DNA of 64,000 nucleotides from Bacteroidetes bacterium GWE2_42_24 (GTDB taxonomy: Bacteria > Bacteroidota > Bacteroidia > Bacteroidales > TTA-H9), in NCBI GenBank assembly GCA_001768515.1, contig MEOA01000010.1:1-64000 (forward strand), in the 5' to 3' direction. How positions within the stretch are numbered: the stretch's first letter is position 1; each line of letters opens with the position of its first letter. Below the pieces are notes generated by a model. That model was not told the DNA's origin. It did not search any database and saw only the letters and a list, made by a program, of their open reading frames with translations. Shown one piece after another: positions 15,532 to 24,096 of this stretch. The translations under genes were made by a program, and so were the position numbers.

Positions 15532-16326
15532 ATGACAAACGATTTAATATATGTTTATTGCCTTACGAACAGTCCTCCTGAACTCCATGAAAACATGGAG
15601 TTCAAAGGCTTGAAATCTCATTCGTTTGGTGATTTTCATGTTGTCATTAAATATGTTGCTGAAAGTGAATTTTCAGAGGAAAACCTCAAACAAAATTTAT
15701 CAGATCCCGAATGGAAAGAATCTAATGCCAGCAATCATGTTGAAGTGATTAAAATGCTAATGAATGAGAATACAGTCATCCCATTCAGATTTGGCACTAT
15801 TTTTAATGAAGTTGAGAGTTTAAAAAAATTCATAACAGATTATTCTGATTCCTTATTAGAAAATTTTCATCACATCGGAGGCAGGGAAGAGTGGGGTGTT
15901 AAAGTTTTCTACGACCGAAAGTTACTTAGCAATCAGATCGACGAGTTAAGCGAGGAAACGGCAGCATTGGAAAAACAAATCATGGCAAGTTCGCCAGGAA
16001 AAGCATTTCTTCTGAAAAGGAAGAAAAGTGAATTAGTCGAAAATGAAATGGACCGTATTTGTAAAAACTACGGACAAAACTATTTCGATGAGTTTAAAAA
16101 GCTGAGTATATCAACCTATCTTAATAACCTGCTTCCTAAAGAATTTACAGGAAGAGAAGATACCATGATTCTCAATGCTGCTTTCCTGGTCAACAAATCT
16201 AACGCGAATGATTTCATTAATACAGTTGATGCATTGAGAAAAAAGGACGGAAATTCAGGATTTTTTATTGAAACAAAAGGACCTGAACCACCATTTAGCT
16301 TCGTCAACCTCAAAGAAAATCAGTAA
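15532..16326 (+). CDS. Gas vesicle protein GvpF/GvpL family, paralog 5
   Basis: A 264-residue GvpF/L protein: LIYVYCLTNSPPEL, NTVIPFRFGTIFNEVESL, EEWGVKVFYDRKLL and the C-terminal ETKGPEPPFSFVNL. The segment SSPGKAFLLKRKKSEL is typical of GvpF-type members. It is closest to paralog 1 (starting at 6800), forming an F-like pair apart from the three in the 12155-14776 block. A TTG at 15517 could extend it by five residues; the ATG at 15532 is preferred. Confidence 0.92.
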   Translation: MTNDLIYVYCLTNSPPELHENMEFKGLKSHSFGDFHVVIKYVAESEFSEENLKQNLSDPEWKESNASNHVEVIKMLMNENTVIPFRFGTIFNEVESLKKFITDYSDSLLENFHHIGGREEWGVKVFYDRKLLSNQIDELSEETAALEKQIMASSPGKAFLLKRKKSELVENEMDRICKNYGQNYFDEFKKLSISTYLNNLLPKEFTGREDTMILNAAFLVNKSNANDFINTVDALRKKDGNSGFFIETKGPEPPFSFVNLKENQ

Positions 16327-16418
16327 AGAATAATCACAGTAATATCTACCATTCAAAAGACGTTAATATACACGAGTTACTATACCGGGTGCTAAATAAA
16401 TGCCAAATATCTTTAACT

Positions 16419-17108
16419 ATGAGGACCCTGACCTATATTCCAATCATTCATTCGGTTGCCGACATGGGTACTCTGGGCGAAGAACTTAAGCACAAAAGCG
16501 TTTCCGGACTTGGCGAAGATTTATGGCAAAATCATACAGATACCGTAAATGGCTACTGGGAAGCGATTGATTCCTATTTCGGGAACATTGACCAAAATTT
16601 AAAAGGAACAAAAATTTACCAGGACGGAATGTTCGTTGATGGGGAAATAGCAATGAAATTGATTGCCGACGGCGTTAAATCAGGAAGTAAAAATTCAGAA
16701 ATCGTATCGAAACTGATCAATCGGGGAGCCATACTGGTTAAGACTGAAGATTTTAAAATGGTTAAAGCCGAATACGACGAACTTCAATTAATCTTAAAAT
16801 CCAAATCCAGAATAAAAAAGCTTATTCATCTGGTCAAGTACAAAATATTGAAACCCATTTTATTAAGAAAACGTGACCGGTTCATTACAGCTACGATAGA
16901 TAAAACACTGGAACAGAATGAAACAGGAATTCTTTTTATCGGAGCATATCACAATGTGATGAAAAAGCTGCCCAAAGATATCACCGTAATTGAGCTGAAG
17001 GAAGTTGTAAAAATCCGAAAATATCAAAAAACGATTCAATCTCATTCAAAAAACAAAATCGCTCAACGTGAACTACTTTCTCAATACATGGTTAAAAAAA
17101 TAGCTTAA
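16419..17108 (+). CDS. Conserved-looking protein of unknown function in the gas vesicle locus
   Basis: About 229 residues, soluble, with no membrane segment. It begins RTLTYIPIIHSVADMGTLGE and has KGTKIYQDGMFVDGE and SKLINRGAILVKTEDF in the first half, a Lys-rich middle and LFIGAYHNVMKKLPKDI near the end. The last motif is loosely like the GAGH-type motif of TraB/PrgY proteins, but this is not enough for a name. A GTG at 16389 would add ten residues; the ATG at 16419 gives the better N-terminus. It lies 24 bases upstream of dnaK in the same direction and closes the locus with it. Confidence 0.75.
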   Translation: MRTLTYIPIIHSVADMGTLGEELKHKSVSGLGEDLWQNHTDTVNGYWEAIDSYFGNIDQNLKGTKIYQDGMFVDGEIAMKLIADGVKSGSKNSEIVSKLINRGAILVKTEDFKMVKAEYDELQLILKSKSRIKKLIHLVKYKILKPILLRKRDRFITATIDKTLEQNETGILFIGAYHNVMKKLPKDITVIELKEVVKIRKYQKTIQSHSKNKIAQRELLSQYMVKKIA

Positions 17109-17132
17109 ACAGAATACAGGGAGAACGTGATA

Positions 17133-18932
17133 ATGGGTAAAATTTTAGGAATCGATTTAGGAACTACGAATTCCTGTATGGCCATTATGGAAGGGAATGA
17201 ACCGGTTGTCATACTGAACAGTGAAGGGCAGAGGACAACACCTTCTGTAGTGGGATTCACTTCAACTGGTGAACGAAAAATCGGCGCTTCGGCAAAACGG
17301 CAGGCCATTACAAATCCAGAAAATACAATTTATTCCATTAAAAGGTTCATGGGAGAAACCTACAATCTGGTTGAGAAAGAAATTAGCCGGGTTCCATATC
17401 AGGTTTTAAATGGCGATAACAATACACCTCGTGTAAACATTACAGGAGAGCTGTATTCGCCTCAACAAATTTCGGCCATGATCCTTCAGCAAATGAAGAA
17501 AACAGCCGAAGATTATCTGGGACAGGAAATTACAGAAGCGGTGATTACTGTTCCGGCCTATTTTAGCGATTCACAACGCCAGGCTACCAAAGAGGCCGGA
17601 GAGATTGCCGGGCTAACCGTAAGGCGCATTATCAACGAACCAACTGCTGCCGCTCTGGCTCATGGTCTGGACAAAAGACATGACAATATTAAAGTTGCTG
17701 TTTTCGATCTGGGCGGCGGAACTTTCGACATTTCGATGCTCGAACTCGGAAATGGTATTTTCGAAGTGAGGTCTACCAACGGGAACACCCATCTTGGTGG
17801 CGACGATTTTGATCAGGCCATTATAGAGTGGTTAGCCGATGAGTTTAAAAAAGATGAAGGTATTGATCTTTACCGCGATTCAATGGTTCTTCAGCGCTTG
17901 AAAGAGGCGGCCGAAAAAGCAAAGATCGAGTTGTCGGATGTATTGGAAACCGAAATCAACCTTCCATACCTCATATCAATCAATGGTGTTCCCAGACATC
18001 TGGCACGAAAACTTACCCGTCACAAATTCGAGCAACTTATCGATAGCTTGCTACGATCAACTGCCGCGCCCTGCCAACAGGCGCTTAAAAATGCACGACT
18101 GAAAGCCGCCGATTTGGACGAAATCATTCTGGTTGGCGGATCAACCCGTATCCCCGCTGTTCAAAAAATGGTTCGTGATTATTTCGGTAAAGAACCTTCC
18201 AGTGGAGTCAATCCTGACGAAGTTGTCGCCATTGGTGCTGCTATTCAAGGCGGTGTCCTTTCCGGAGAAGTAAAAGATGTATTACTCCTCGATGTGACAC
18301 CTCTTTCATTGGGTATCGAAACACGCGGTGGTGTGATGACACGACTGATCGAAGCCAATACAACCATTCCGACAAGGCAATCAGAAGTCTTTTCCACTGC
18401 AGCCGACAACCAATCTTCAGTCGAAATTCATGTTTTACAGGGAGAGCGGACAATGGCAAACCAAAATAAAAGCATCGGCAAGTTCCATTTCGATGAAATT
18501 CCGTCCTTACGCAGAGGAATACCAAAAATTGAGGTAACCTTCGACATTGATGCCAACGGAATTTTGAATGTGACTGCTGTTGATCAATTAACTGAAAAAA
18601 CACAGCACATTCGTATTGAAGCCTCCTCTGGTCTTTCTAGAGAAGAAATTGCCCGAATGAAGGAAGAAGCCAGGCAATTTGCCCTGGAAGATCAGGAGAT
18701 GAAGGATAAAGCAATAAAAAGCAATAAGGCCGATATGCAAATTTTCCAAACTGAAATTCAACTAAAGGAATTTGGCAATACTATAACAATTCAGAAAAGA
18801 AATGCGATTGAAGTTGCCCTGGCAGAATTAAAACTAGCGCATAAGAATCCGGATTTTATAGACCTTGACGAAGCAATGGAGAACCTGAGTTCCGCATGTC
18901 AGTCGGCTGGTGAATACATAAGAATGGGGTGA
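17133..18932 (+). CDS. dnaK: DnaK-type Hsp70 chaperone of the gas vesicle locus
   Basis: A 599-residue Hsp70. The ATPase domain shows [34 protein letters not shown] and [16 protein letters not shown]; the linker and substrate domain show [19 protein letters not shown] and [11 protein letters not shown]. It is somewhat shorter than E. coli DnaK (638) because the lid is reduced and the acidic C-terminal tail is missing. No grpE or full-length dnaJ lies nearby, so it is probably an extra copy serving the locus, paired with the J domain on the GvpF/L fusion starting at 12155. GGGAG upstream fits a start at 17133 rather than the GTG at 17127. Confidence 0.93.
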   Translation: MGKILGIDLGTTNSCMAIMEGNEPVVILNSEGQRTTPSVVGFTSTGERKIGASAKRQAITNPENTIYSIKRFMGETYNLVEKEISRVPYQVLNGDNNTPRVNITGELYSPQQISAMILQQMKKTAEDYLGQEITEAVITVPAYFSDSQRQATKEAGEIAGLTVRRIINEPTAAALAHGLDKRHDNIKVAVFDLGGGTFDISMLELGNGIFEVRSTNGNTHLGGDDFDQAIIEWLADEFKKDEGIDLYRDSMVLQRLKEAAEKAKIELSDVLETEINLPYLISINGVPRHLARKLTRHKFEQLIDSLLRSTAAPCQQALKNARLKAADLDEIILVGGSTRIPAVQKMVRDYFGKEPSSGVNPDEVVAIGAAIQGGVLSGEVKDVLLLDVTPLSLGIETRGGVMTRLIEANTTIPTRQSEVFSTAADNQSSVEIHVLQGERTMANQNKSIGKFHFDEIPSLRRGIPKIEVTFDIDANGILNVTAVDQLTEKTQHIRIEASSGLSREEIARMKEEARQFALEDQEMKDKAIKSNKADMQIFQTEIQLKEFGNTITIQKRNAIEVALAELKLAHKNPDFIDLDEAMENLSSACQSAGEYIRMG

Positions 18933-19990
18933 AAGATGGATAAACGAACAATTCAAAACCCGTAATTCTTTACCATAAGTCTCAGGAGTTGTAAAAAACA
19001 TTTGCAGAAAATTGCATTGCAGCTTTCTTTGTCACTTCCCATCATTCAGATCTCCGTATCTCGTTTATTAGTTTAGCTGGGCGCGTTATAGCGTTTCAGG
19101 TAAAGGAAGCGGCTTGCTGTTGCCGGGATGTGGACTATATTTCCCTAAACTTACTCATCCTGATCGACTTTTAGCTTTATTTTATTACCAAAGGAATAAA
19201 CTTCAGGATTTATTACCCCGGTCAGAAAGACGAGATTTCATTCCTATGGCCATCCGGAAATAAGCAAACAACACTAACAGATTATCTCCGGTTCGCTATC
19301 GGAAAACAACTATCCTCTGCTCTCAGAATTGCCTCATAATATGCCCCAAAAATGGGCTTTGATGGAATTACGCCAAGTTGTTGATTAACAGTGATCAAAT
19401 CCAGACTCCATTCGTTGCGGCTTCGATGTCGCTTCGAAGGCGCTTCGAAGGCGCTTCGTAAATTTTCGAACGAAAAACGAAGCAATATCGAATGGGGTAA
19501 AACTTTGGTAAAGCTCATTCCCCTCCCTCTTCTATTCTTCCTTCAGCCATCGCCTCACCACTCCACTTTTGACTCTTGCTCCATTCATTTTACCATGGAG
19601 TCAGGCGACAGTTGACCATTAAAACTGGATTGAAGAATAAGATAAACAGTCGGGGAGTTGAGCCGCTGAAATGTTGAGCCATCGATTCATCAAGGGCCAG
19701 GGATTTGAGGGATAATGTCAAATGTTGACAACTAAAAGAAGCTGAATGCTATGTGCCGAACAATAACATCCCCAGGAGGTATTCCCATATCGGGTAAAAC
19801 ATAACCCTTCTGTAATGTTTATCAGTAAGATGGAAGAGAAGGTCATCAAAGACCTTAAAGCATGTGGTGCTTCATTTTGGTAGGCATGGGACTACCTTTA
19901 CCAAACCCGAATCACAGTAAAAAATGCCCGAAGATAAGCGGGATTCGCTGACAGCCGGGAACCAGGATCTACCGGCAAACAATCATCCGA
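18933..19990. other. 1.06 kb gene-poor gap at the end of the gas vesicle locus
   Basis: No convincing gene. A 64-codon open frame without a start codon (19072-19263, with GLLLPGCGLYFPKLTHPDRL) has a coding look and could be a remnant, but I cannot name it. Two opposed frames around 19282-19615 overlap the GCTTCGAAG repeats and look accidental. No terminator was found close after dnaK. No transposase or tRNA is seen. Confidence 0.6.
19408..19495. repeat. GCTTCGAAG repeats inside an imperfect inverted repeat
   Basis: GCTTCGAAGG occurs back to back (19431, 19442) with a further partial GCTTCG copy at 19452, flanked by imperfect inverted ends CCATTCG (19408) and CGAATGG (19489). The whole could fold into a branched hairpin. 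It may be an intergenic palindromic element or a small repeat decayed from a mobile sequence. Confidence 0.5.
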
Positions 19991-21874
19991 TTATTCAGCT
20001 ACAGCCCCGCCTTCATACAACATTTCGATGAAAGGAAGAGAAGGACTGCCGATGAAATCACCCAGGTTCAGTTCTTTCCATCGGGCATCGACTTGGCTGA
20101 TAGTATCGCGGTCCATTGTGACAATGTTAGGCCAGGGGCGGTCGAAATCGTCCCACTGTGCATATTTACGGGTAGCATCGAGGGCGATAATGGATTTACA
20201 GGCCGGGTAAAAAATAAGATCGCGAACAGGATCAATGTTGTTAGCTATTCGCCAGACGAGATAAGGAATATTACCGAGGTCGGCTACGTCCTCAGCAAAG
20301 ATGACCCAGCCACTTCCCTTTAATTTACCCTGATCAATCCATCGTTGAAAACAGGCTGAAACATCACCCTTCGACTCCCTTCGAAAAGCAACAAACAATA
20401 CAGGAAGTCCTGCTGCCGTCTGAATGGCTGTCACCTGCGACTCCCCTGCCATTAATCCCGGCCATGGCTCAAACCATAAAGGTTCAATTTCTTTTTCAGC
20501 TTCCTCACCAGCCCATTTCCTGGTAGCGTCGATCCCCATCTTCGAGCCATAGGCAAATCTTCGGGACGCGTGATCAAGCACATCCATCGGCCCCCGGCTT
20601 AGGTGCACATCACCGGGGAAGGAACAGCGCAGCGCGACGGACGTGGCAACAGCCTCATAATCGTGAACAGGGACATCATGATCGACCACCACCAATACTT
20701 TGTTGAACATCATCTGTCCGGCACCCCACAAGGCACTCATCACACGGGGGGCGTGTCCGGCGAAGGCTTTCCTGACAGACACCACCACGATGTTATGGAA
20801 CACCCCCTCGACCGGCATAGCCATGTCAACCAGTTCAGGAAGCATTGTTAATCGCAGGGGAGCCAGAAAGATACGTTCGGTGATCATGCCGATCCAGCCA
20901 TCCTCCATGGGTGGAATACCGACAATGGTAGCCGGATAGACCGCATCACGCCTGTGGGTAATACAGGTAACATGAAAGCCGGGATAATCATCGGCCAGAC
21001 TATAATAACCGGTATGGTCACCAAATGGGCCTTCCCTGATGAGATCTTCAGAAGGATCGACATACCCTTCAATTACGAAATCGGTATCGGCGGGAACTTC
21101 GAGATCACAAGTCAGGCATTTGACCAAATCTACTTTACGCCTTCTGAGGAAACCAGCCAGCATATACTCATCAACATTGTCGGGCAAGGGTGCCGTTGCA
21201 GCATAAGTATATACCGGATCGCCACCAAGAGCAACCACCACAGGCATACGCCTGCCTTCAGCCTTGTACTCATTATAATGACGGGCACCGGTTTTGTGCA
21301 GGTGCCAGTGCATACCAGTAAAATCGGGAGTAAAAACCTGCATCCGGTACATCCCAAGGTTTCGCATCCCGGTATGTGGATCACGTGTATGAACCAAAGG
21401 GAAGGTGATGAAAGGACCGCCATCATGAGGCCAGCATTGCAGGATGGGCAGTTTCGTCAGATCAGGTTTATCCATGACCACCTGCTGACATTCACCCTTT
21501 CCATTGCGCACACGGGGCATCCAGGCGGCCATCTCACCAAGCGTGGGCAGCAACCGCAACTTATCAAGAAGGCTGGCGGTTGGTGTGGTGAGATGCGTCA
21601 ACAACGACTGGATTCTTTCGGCAGCCTCATCGGGATGAGTCATGCCAAGCGCCATGCAAATACGTCGGTCCGAAGCAAAAGCATTGAGCAACACAGGAAA
21701 TTGAGTCCCTGTGTTCTCAAACAACAAGGCTTTTCCGCCGGTTTTAACAAACCGGTCGGCTATCTCCGTCATCTCAAGGCGGGGACTAACCGGTGCTTTC
21801 ACATGGATAAGATCACCGGCGTCATCCAGTGCACGGATAAATTCCTGAAGGTTTCGAAAAGGCATATTTTGCAT
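19991..21874 (-). CDS. ubiD: UbiD-family prenylated-FMN decarboxylase, likely menaquinone pathway
   Basis: A 627-residue protein of the UbiD family, which removes carboxyl groups from aromatic or unsaturated acids using prenylated FMN made by a UbiX partner. Family marks include MPFRNLQEFIRALDDAGDLI at the start, LGMYRMQVF, MHWHLHKTGARHYNEY, and the glutamate-rich LEVPADTDFVIEGYVDP and REGPFGDHTGYYSL. In Bacteroidota, members of this length are commonly annotated as menaquinone biosynthesis decarboxylases; the precise substrate cannot be shown here. A second ATG at 21865 is also possible. A TATCTTTG element ends 17 bases upstream. Confidence 0.88.
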   Translation of the reverse strand: MQNMPFRNLQEFIRALDDAGDLIHVKAPVSPRLEMTEIADRFVKTGGKALLFENTGTQFPVLLNAFASDRRICMALGMTHPDEAAERIQSLLTHLTTPTASLLDKLRLLPTLGEMAAWMPRVRNGKGECQQVVMDKPDLTKLPILQCWPHDGGPFITFPLVHTRDPHTGMRNLGMYRMQVFTPDFTGMHWHLHKTGARHYNEYKAEGRRMPVVVALGGDPVYTYAATAPLPDNVDEYMLAGFLRRRKVDLVKCLTCDLEVPADTDFVIEGYVDPSEDLIREGPFGDHTGYYSLADDYPGFHVTCITHRRDAVYPATIVGIPPMEDGWIGMITERIFLAPLRLTMLPELVDMAMPVEGVFHNIVVVSVRKAFAGHAPRVMSALWGAGQMMFNKVLVVVDHDVPVHDYEAVATSVALRCSFPGDVHLSRGPMDVLDHASRRFAYGSKMGIDATRKWAGEEAEKEIEPLWFEPWPGLMAGESQVTAIQTAAGLPVLFVAFRRESKGDVSACFQRWIDQGKLKGSGWVIFAEDVADLGNIPYLVWRIANNIDPVRDLIFYPACKSIIALDATRKYAQWDDFDRPWPNIVTMDRDTISQVDARWKELNLGDFIGSPSLPFIEMLYEGGAVAE

Positions 21875-21891
21875 TTAATGATGAACAAGAA

Positions 21892-21899
21892 CAAAGATA
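21892..21899 (-). promoter_or_regulatory. Bacteroidetes -7 promoter element for the UbiD-family gene
   Basis: Reads TATCTTTG on the minus strand, matching TAnnTTTG. No TTG is found at the usual distance, so only half of the promoter is supported. The leader would be about ten bases. Confidence 0.4.
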
Positions 21900-21958
21900 G
21901 GATTGTTTGATAGAGCAGAAAACAGAATATTATCTTCCTTTTAAAAATTACCAGTTAT

Positions 21959-22471
21959 ATGAAAAAAACATCCGGAATGACAACTTTCATGGGCAATCCC
22001 ATGACCCTTTTAGGTGAAACCATTAAAGTAGGTGACAAGGCTCCCGATTTTACAGCTGTTGGTGGTGGGTTGAAACCCGTAAAGCTGAGCGATTATGCCG
22101 GCAAGGTGGTTTTGATCAGTGCTGTTCCTTCTGTTGATACAGGAGTTTGCGCAGCGCAGACGCGCAAATTCAATGTTGAGGCTGCCAACCTTGGCGAGGT
22201 AATCATTCTTACCATATCGTGCGATCTTCCATTCGCGCTTGGTCGGTTTTGTGCCGCCGAAGGAATCGACAAGGTAGTGACCCTCTCTGATCACAAAGAC
22301 ACAGATTTCGGCTTGAAATATGGCTTCCTGATCGAAGAGCTCCGTCTTCTGAACCGTGGTATCGTGGTTATCGATAAAGCCGGCATTGTGAAGTATGTAG
22401 AGTATGTGAAAGAGAACACTGAGCACCCCGATTACGACTCCGCGCTGGCAGCAGCCCGCAAGTTGGTTTAA
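21959..22471 (+). CDS. tpx: Thiol peroxidase Tpx
   Basis: A 170-residue atypical two-Cys peroxiredoxin that reduces hydroperoxides in the cytoplasm with thioredoxin. The peroxidatic Cys is C64 in PSVDTGVCAAQTRKFN and the resolving Cys is C98 in LPFALGRFCAAEG, 34 residues apart as in E. coli Tpx. An ATG at 21977 is an alternative start that would give a more usual N-terminus (MTTFMGNPMTLLGE). It is transcribed away from the UbiD-family gene and followed by a terminator. Confidence 0.95.
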   Translation: MKKTSGMTTFMGNPMTLLGETIKVGDKAPDFTAVGGGLKPVKLSDYAGKVVLISAVPSVDTGVCAAQTRKFNVEAANLGEVIILTISCDLPFALGRFCAAEGIDKVVTLSDHKDTDFGLKYGFLIEELRLLNRGIVVIDKAGIVKYVEYVKENTEHPDYDSALAAARKLV

Positions 22472-22519
22472 GATAGAAAAATTTGATGCCACGCGCATCA
22501 GGTGATGTGTGAAGAGACG

Positions 22520-22546
22520 CCGCTGCCGGAAGGTAGCGGTTTTTTT
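22520..22546 (+). terminator. Intrinsic terminator after tpx
   Basis: CCGCTGCC and GGTAGCGG (one wobble pair) form a stem with loop GGAA, followed by seven T. It lies 48 bases after the tpx stop codon. Confidence 0.9.
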
Positions 22547-22827
22547 CATTTACAGCAAAAATTGGGGGAATTTGTATCCTCTTGATTCGGCTATCAGAAC
22601 AACCTCAAAGCTAACAGTTTTAAACAACTGTGAACTACAGCAACAATTGTTGGTGAGTCAGCCTTTTAAAAATGAATAAATTTGCCTCAGTTAAGATTAA
22701 GGCATTATAAGGATAAGAAGCCAAACAAACCTGATTCGGCCTACAACCATTTTGTTACAATCAATATGGGGAAAGGCAGACATTTGAATCACCTGAATTT
22801 TGTAGCCATCAGATAATTCATCCAATT
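22547..22827. other. Intergenic stretch between tpx terminator and acetyltransferase gene
   Basis: No gene seen. A TAAATTTG at 22677-22684 fits the Bacteroidetes -7 form but has no TTG at a good distance; it could still drive the acetyltransferase gene with a leader of about 140 bases. Confidence 0.4.
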
Positions 22828-23316
22828 ATGAAAATTGTTTTTGAGCCAATGGGGCCCGTGCACCGTAAAGAGGTCATGGATATTTACAATTACTACGTTG
22901 CAAACAGTTTCGCGGCGTATCCTGATACAACACTTCCATACGAGTTTTATGATAAACTTCTGATGATGACGAAAGCCTATCCCGCCTTTGTTTTAAAAAG
23001 TACAGAGCATGTAGTCGGGTTCTGCTTTCTGCATCCCCATAACCCCTACCCTTCTTTTAACGAATGTGCAGAAGTAACCTATTTCATAGCCAATGAATAC
23101 ACTGGTCAGGGCTTTGGGAAAAAAGCACTTCAAAAACTTGAAGCTGAAGCAAAAGAAAAAGGGATCAGGATTCTGTTGGCGAGTATTGCTTCTGAGAACC
23201 AACAAAGCTTAACGTTTCATCAACGTAATGGATTTACAGATTGCGGAAGATTCAAAGAGGTGATAAAAAAGAATGGAAAACGGTTTGATATTGTCTGGAT
23301 GCAAAAATGGATATAA
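22828..23316 (+). CDS. GNAT-family N-acetyltransferase
   Basis: A 162-residue GNAT enzyme. The acetyl-CoA binding region is visible as VTYFIANEYTGQGFGKKALQ, a variant of the usual Q/RxxGxG/A loop, and ENQQSLTFHQRNGFTDCGRF is the conserved end. The layout resembles the phosphinothricin acetyltransferase group, which acts on amino-acid-like amines, but the true acceptor is unknown. It stands alone between tpx and the convergent ccm operon. Confidence 0.88.
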   Translation: MKIVFEPMGPVHRKEVMDIYNYYVANSFAAYPDTTLPYEFYDKLLMMTKAYPAFVLKSTEHVVGFCFLHPHNPYPSFNECAEVTYFIANEYTGQGFGKKALQKLEAEAKEKGIRILLASIASENQQSLTFHQRNGFTDCGRFKEVIKKNGKRFDIVWMQKWI

Positions 23317-23426
23317 TGACTAAAAGACATCAGCCTGATTGCAAATGTATCAGGATGAACGTCGAAAGTGTGTATTACTAAACCTTAGAGCAGAGCGATC
23401 GAATGAATAACCAGAAAGGAATGAAA

Positions 23427-23840
23427 CTATTCTTTCCCTTCAAAAGTTTTCTCCCCAAAACCTTTTGGCTTTTCCTGGTCGTCGTATTTCGAAGGGCACT
23501 TCAACAATAAACTACTGGCTCTAAATTCATCACCATCGGTTTTACCGACAAGAACCACCTGCTCCGACTTCTCGAAGTCCTGCGGTTTGGCCCCACGATA
23601 AGTAACACGGCGTTCATCACCTTTGGCATCGGTCATGTAGAAAGAGAAATGATCACCCTGAGTAGGATCATACTCGATTGGTTTGTCCAGATTGAGTTTG
23701 CCAATAATATGAAATTCACGCTGGGGACTTTGGGAAGCCTCGGCGAAATTACTGTAGGTACTTGCATCGGCAAAGGTGCTGATCACCACGCCAATGGCTA
23801 CAACAATGACTAATATCAGGATAATATGATTACGTTTCAT
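23427..23840 (-). CDS. ccmE: CcmE-like heme chaperone with Cys in place of the heme-binding His
   Basis: A 137-residue protein with an N-terminal membrane anchor (about 6-24) and an OB-fold-like periplasmic domain (HIIGKLNLDKPIEY, RRVTYRGAKPQDFEKSEQVV). In E. coli CcmE the heme-binding His sits in an HxxxY motif; here the aligned motif is C115-PSK-Y119. A CxxxY form of CcmE is known from archaea and Desulfovibrio. The start is the ATG before KRNHIILI; an ATG 66 bases upstream would overlap ccmD. It is the last gene of the ccmBCDE run. Confidence 0.88.
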   Translation of the reverse strand: MKRNHIILILVIVVAIGVVISTFADASTYSNFAEASQSPQREFHIIGKLNLDKPIEYDPTQGDHFSFYMTDAKGDERRVTYRGAKPQDFEKSEQVVLVGKTDGDEFRASSLLLKCPSKYDDQEKPKGFGEKTFEGKE

Positions 23841-23902
23841 AAAAATCAGGTTTAGTGGTTTAAAATAAATCAGAAGACCTTCAGTATCCGGTATTCGAAA
23901 AA

Positions 23903-24067
23903 TCAACTTTTCGTTTGAACCCTAGCCTTACGCTCAGCTTCGAGTTTTTCCACTTCTTTCGAAAGACGGTGCGTTTGACGGTCAAGCAAGAGCAGATAAA
24001 CGAAAACACCGGTGAAAATGATGGCCATCACCAGTATAACAACGAACATTTTATCAGAGGATTCCAT
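23903..24067 (-). CDS. ccmD: CcmD-like small membrane protein
   Basis: A 54-residue frame between ccmC and ccmE: a short N-terminus, one membrane helix (VVILVMAIIFTGVFVYLLLL) and a charged cytoplasmic helix (RLSKEVEKLEAERKARV). This is the usual form of CcmD, which helps release holo-CcmE from the CcmABC complex. Such a small gene is easily missed. Position and topology support the call more than sequence identity. Confidence 0.8.
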   Translation of the reverse strand: MESSDKMFVVILVMAIIFTGVFVYLLLLDRQTHRLSKEVEKLEAERKARVQTKS

Positions 24068-24096
24068 TTCTTTAAGATTTCAAATTTTACAACAAT

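Noticed and set aside
19282-19615. Two opposed frames with Arg/Ser-rich products
   Set aside because: Both arise from the GCTTCGAAG repeats, which stay open in several frames by chance.
20954-21910. A 318-codon frame opposite the UbiD-family gene
   Set aside because: It is a shadow of a well-supported gene; the product has no domain and runs past the divergent promoter region.
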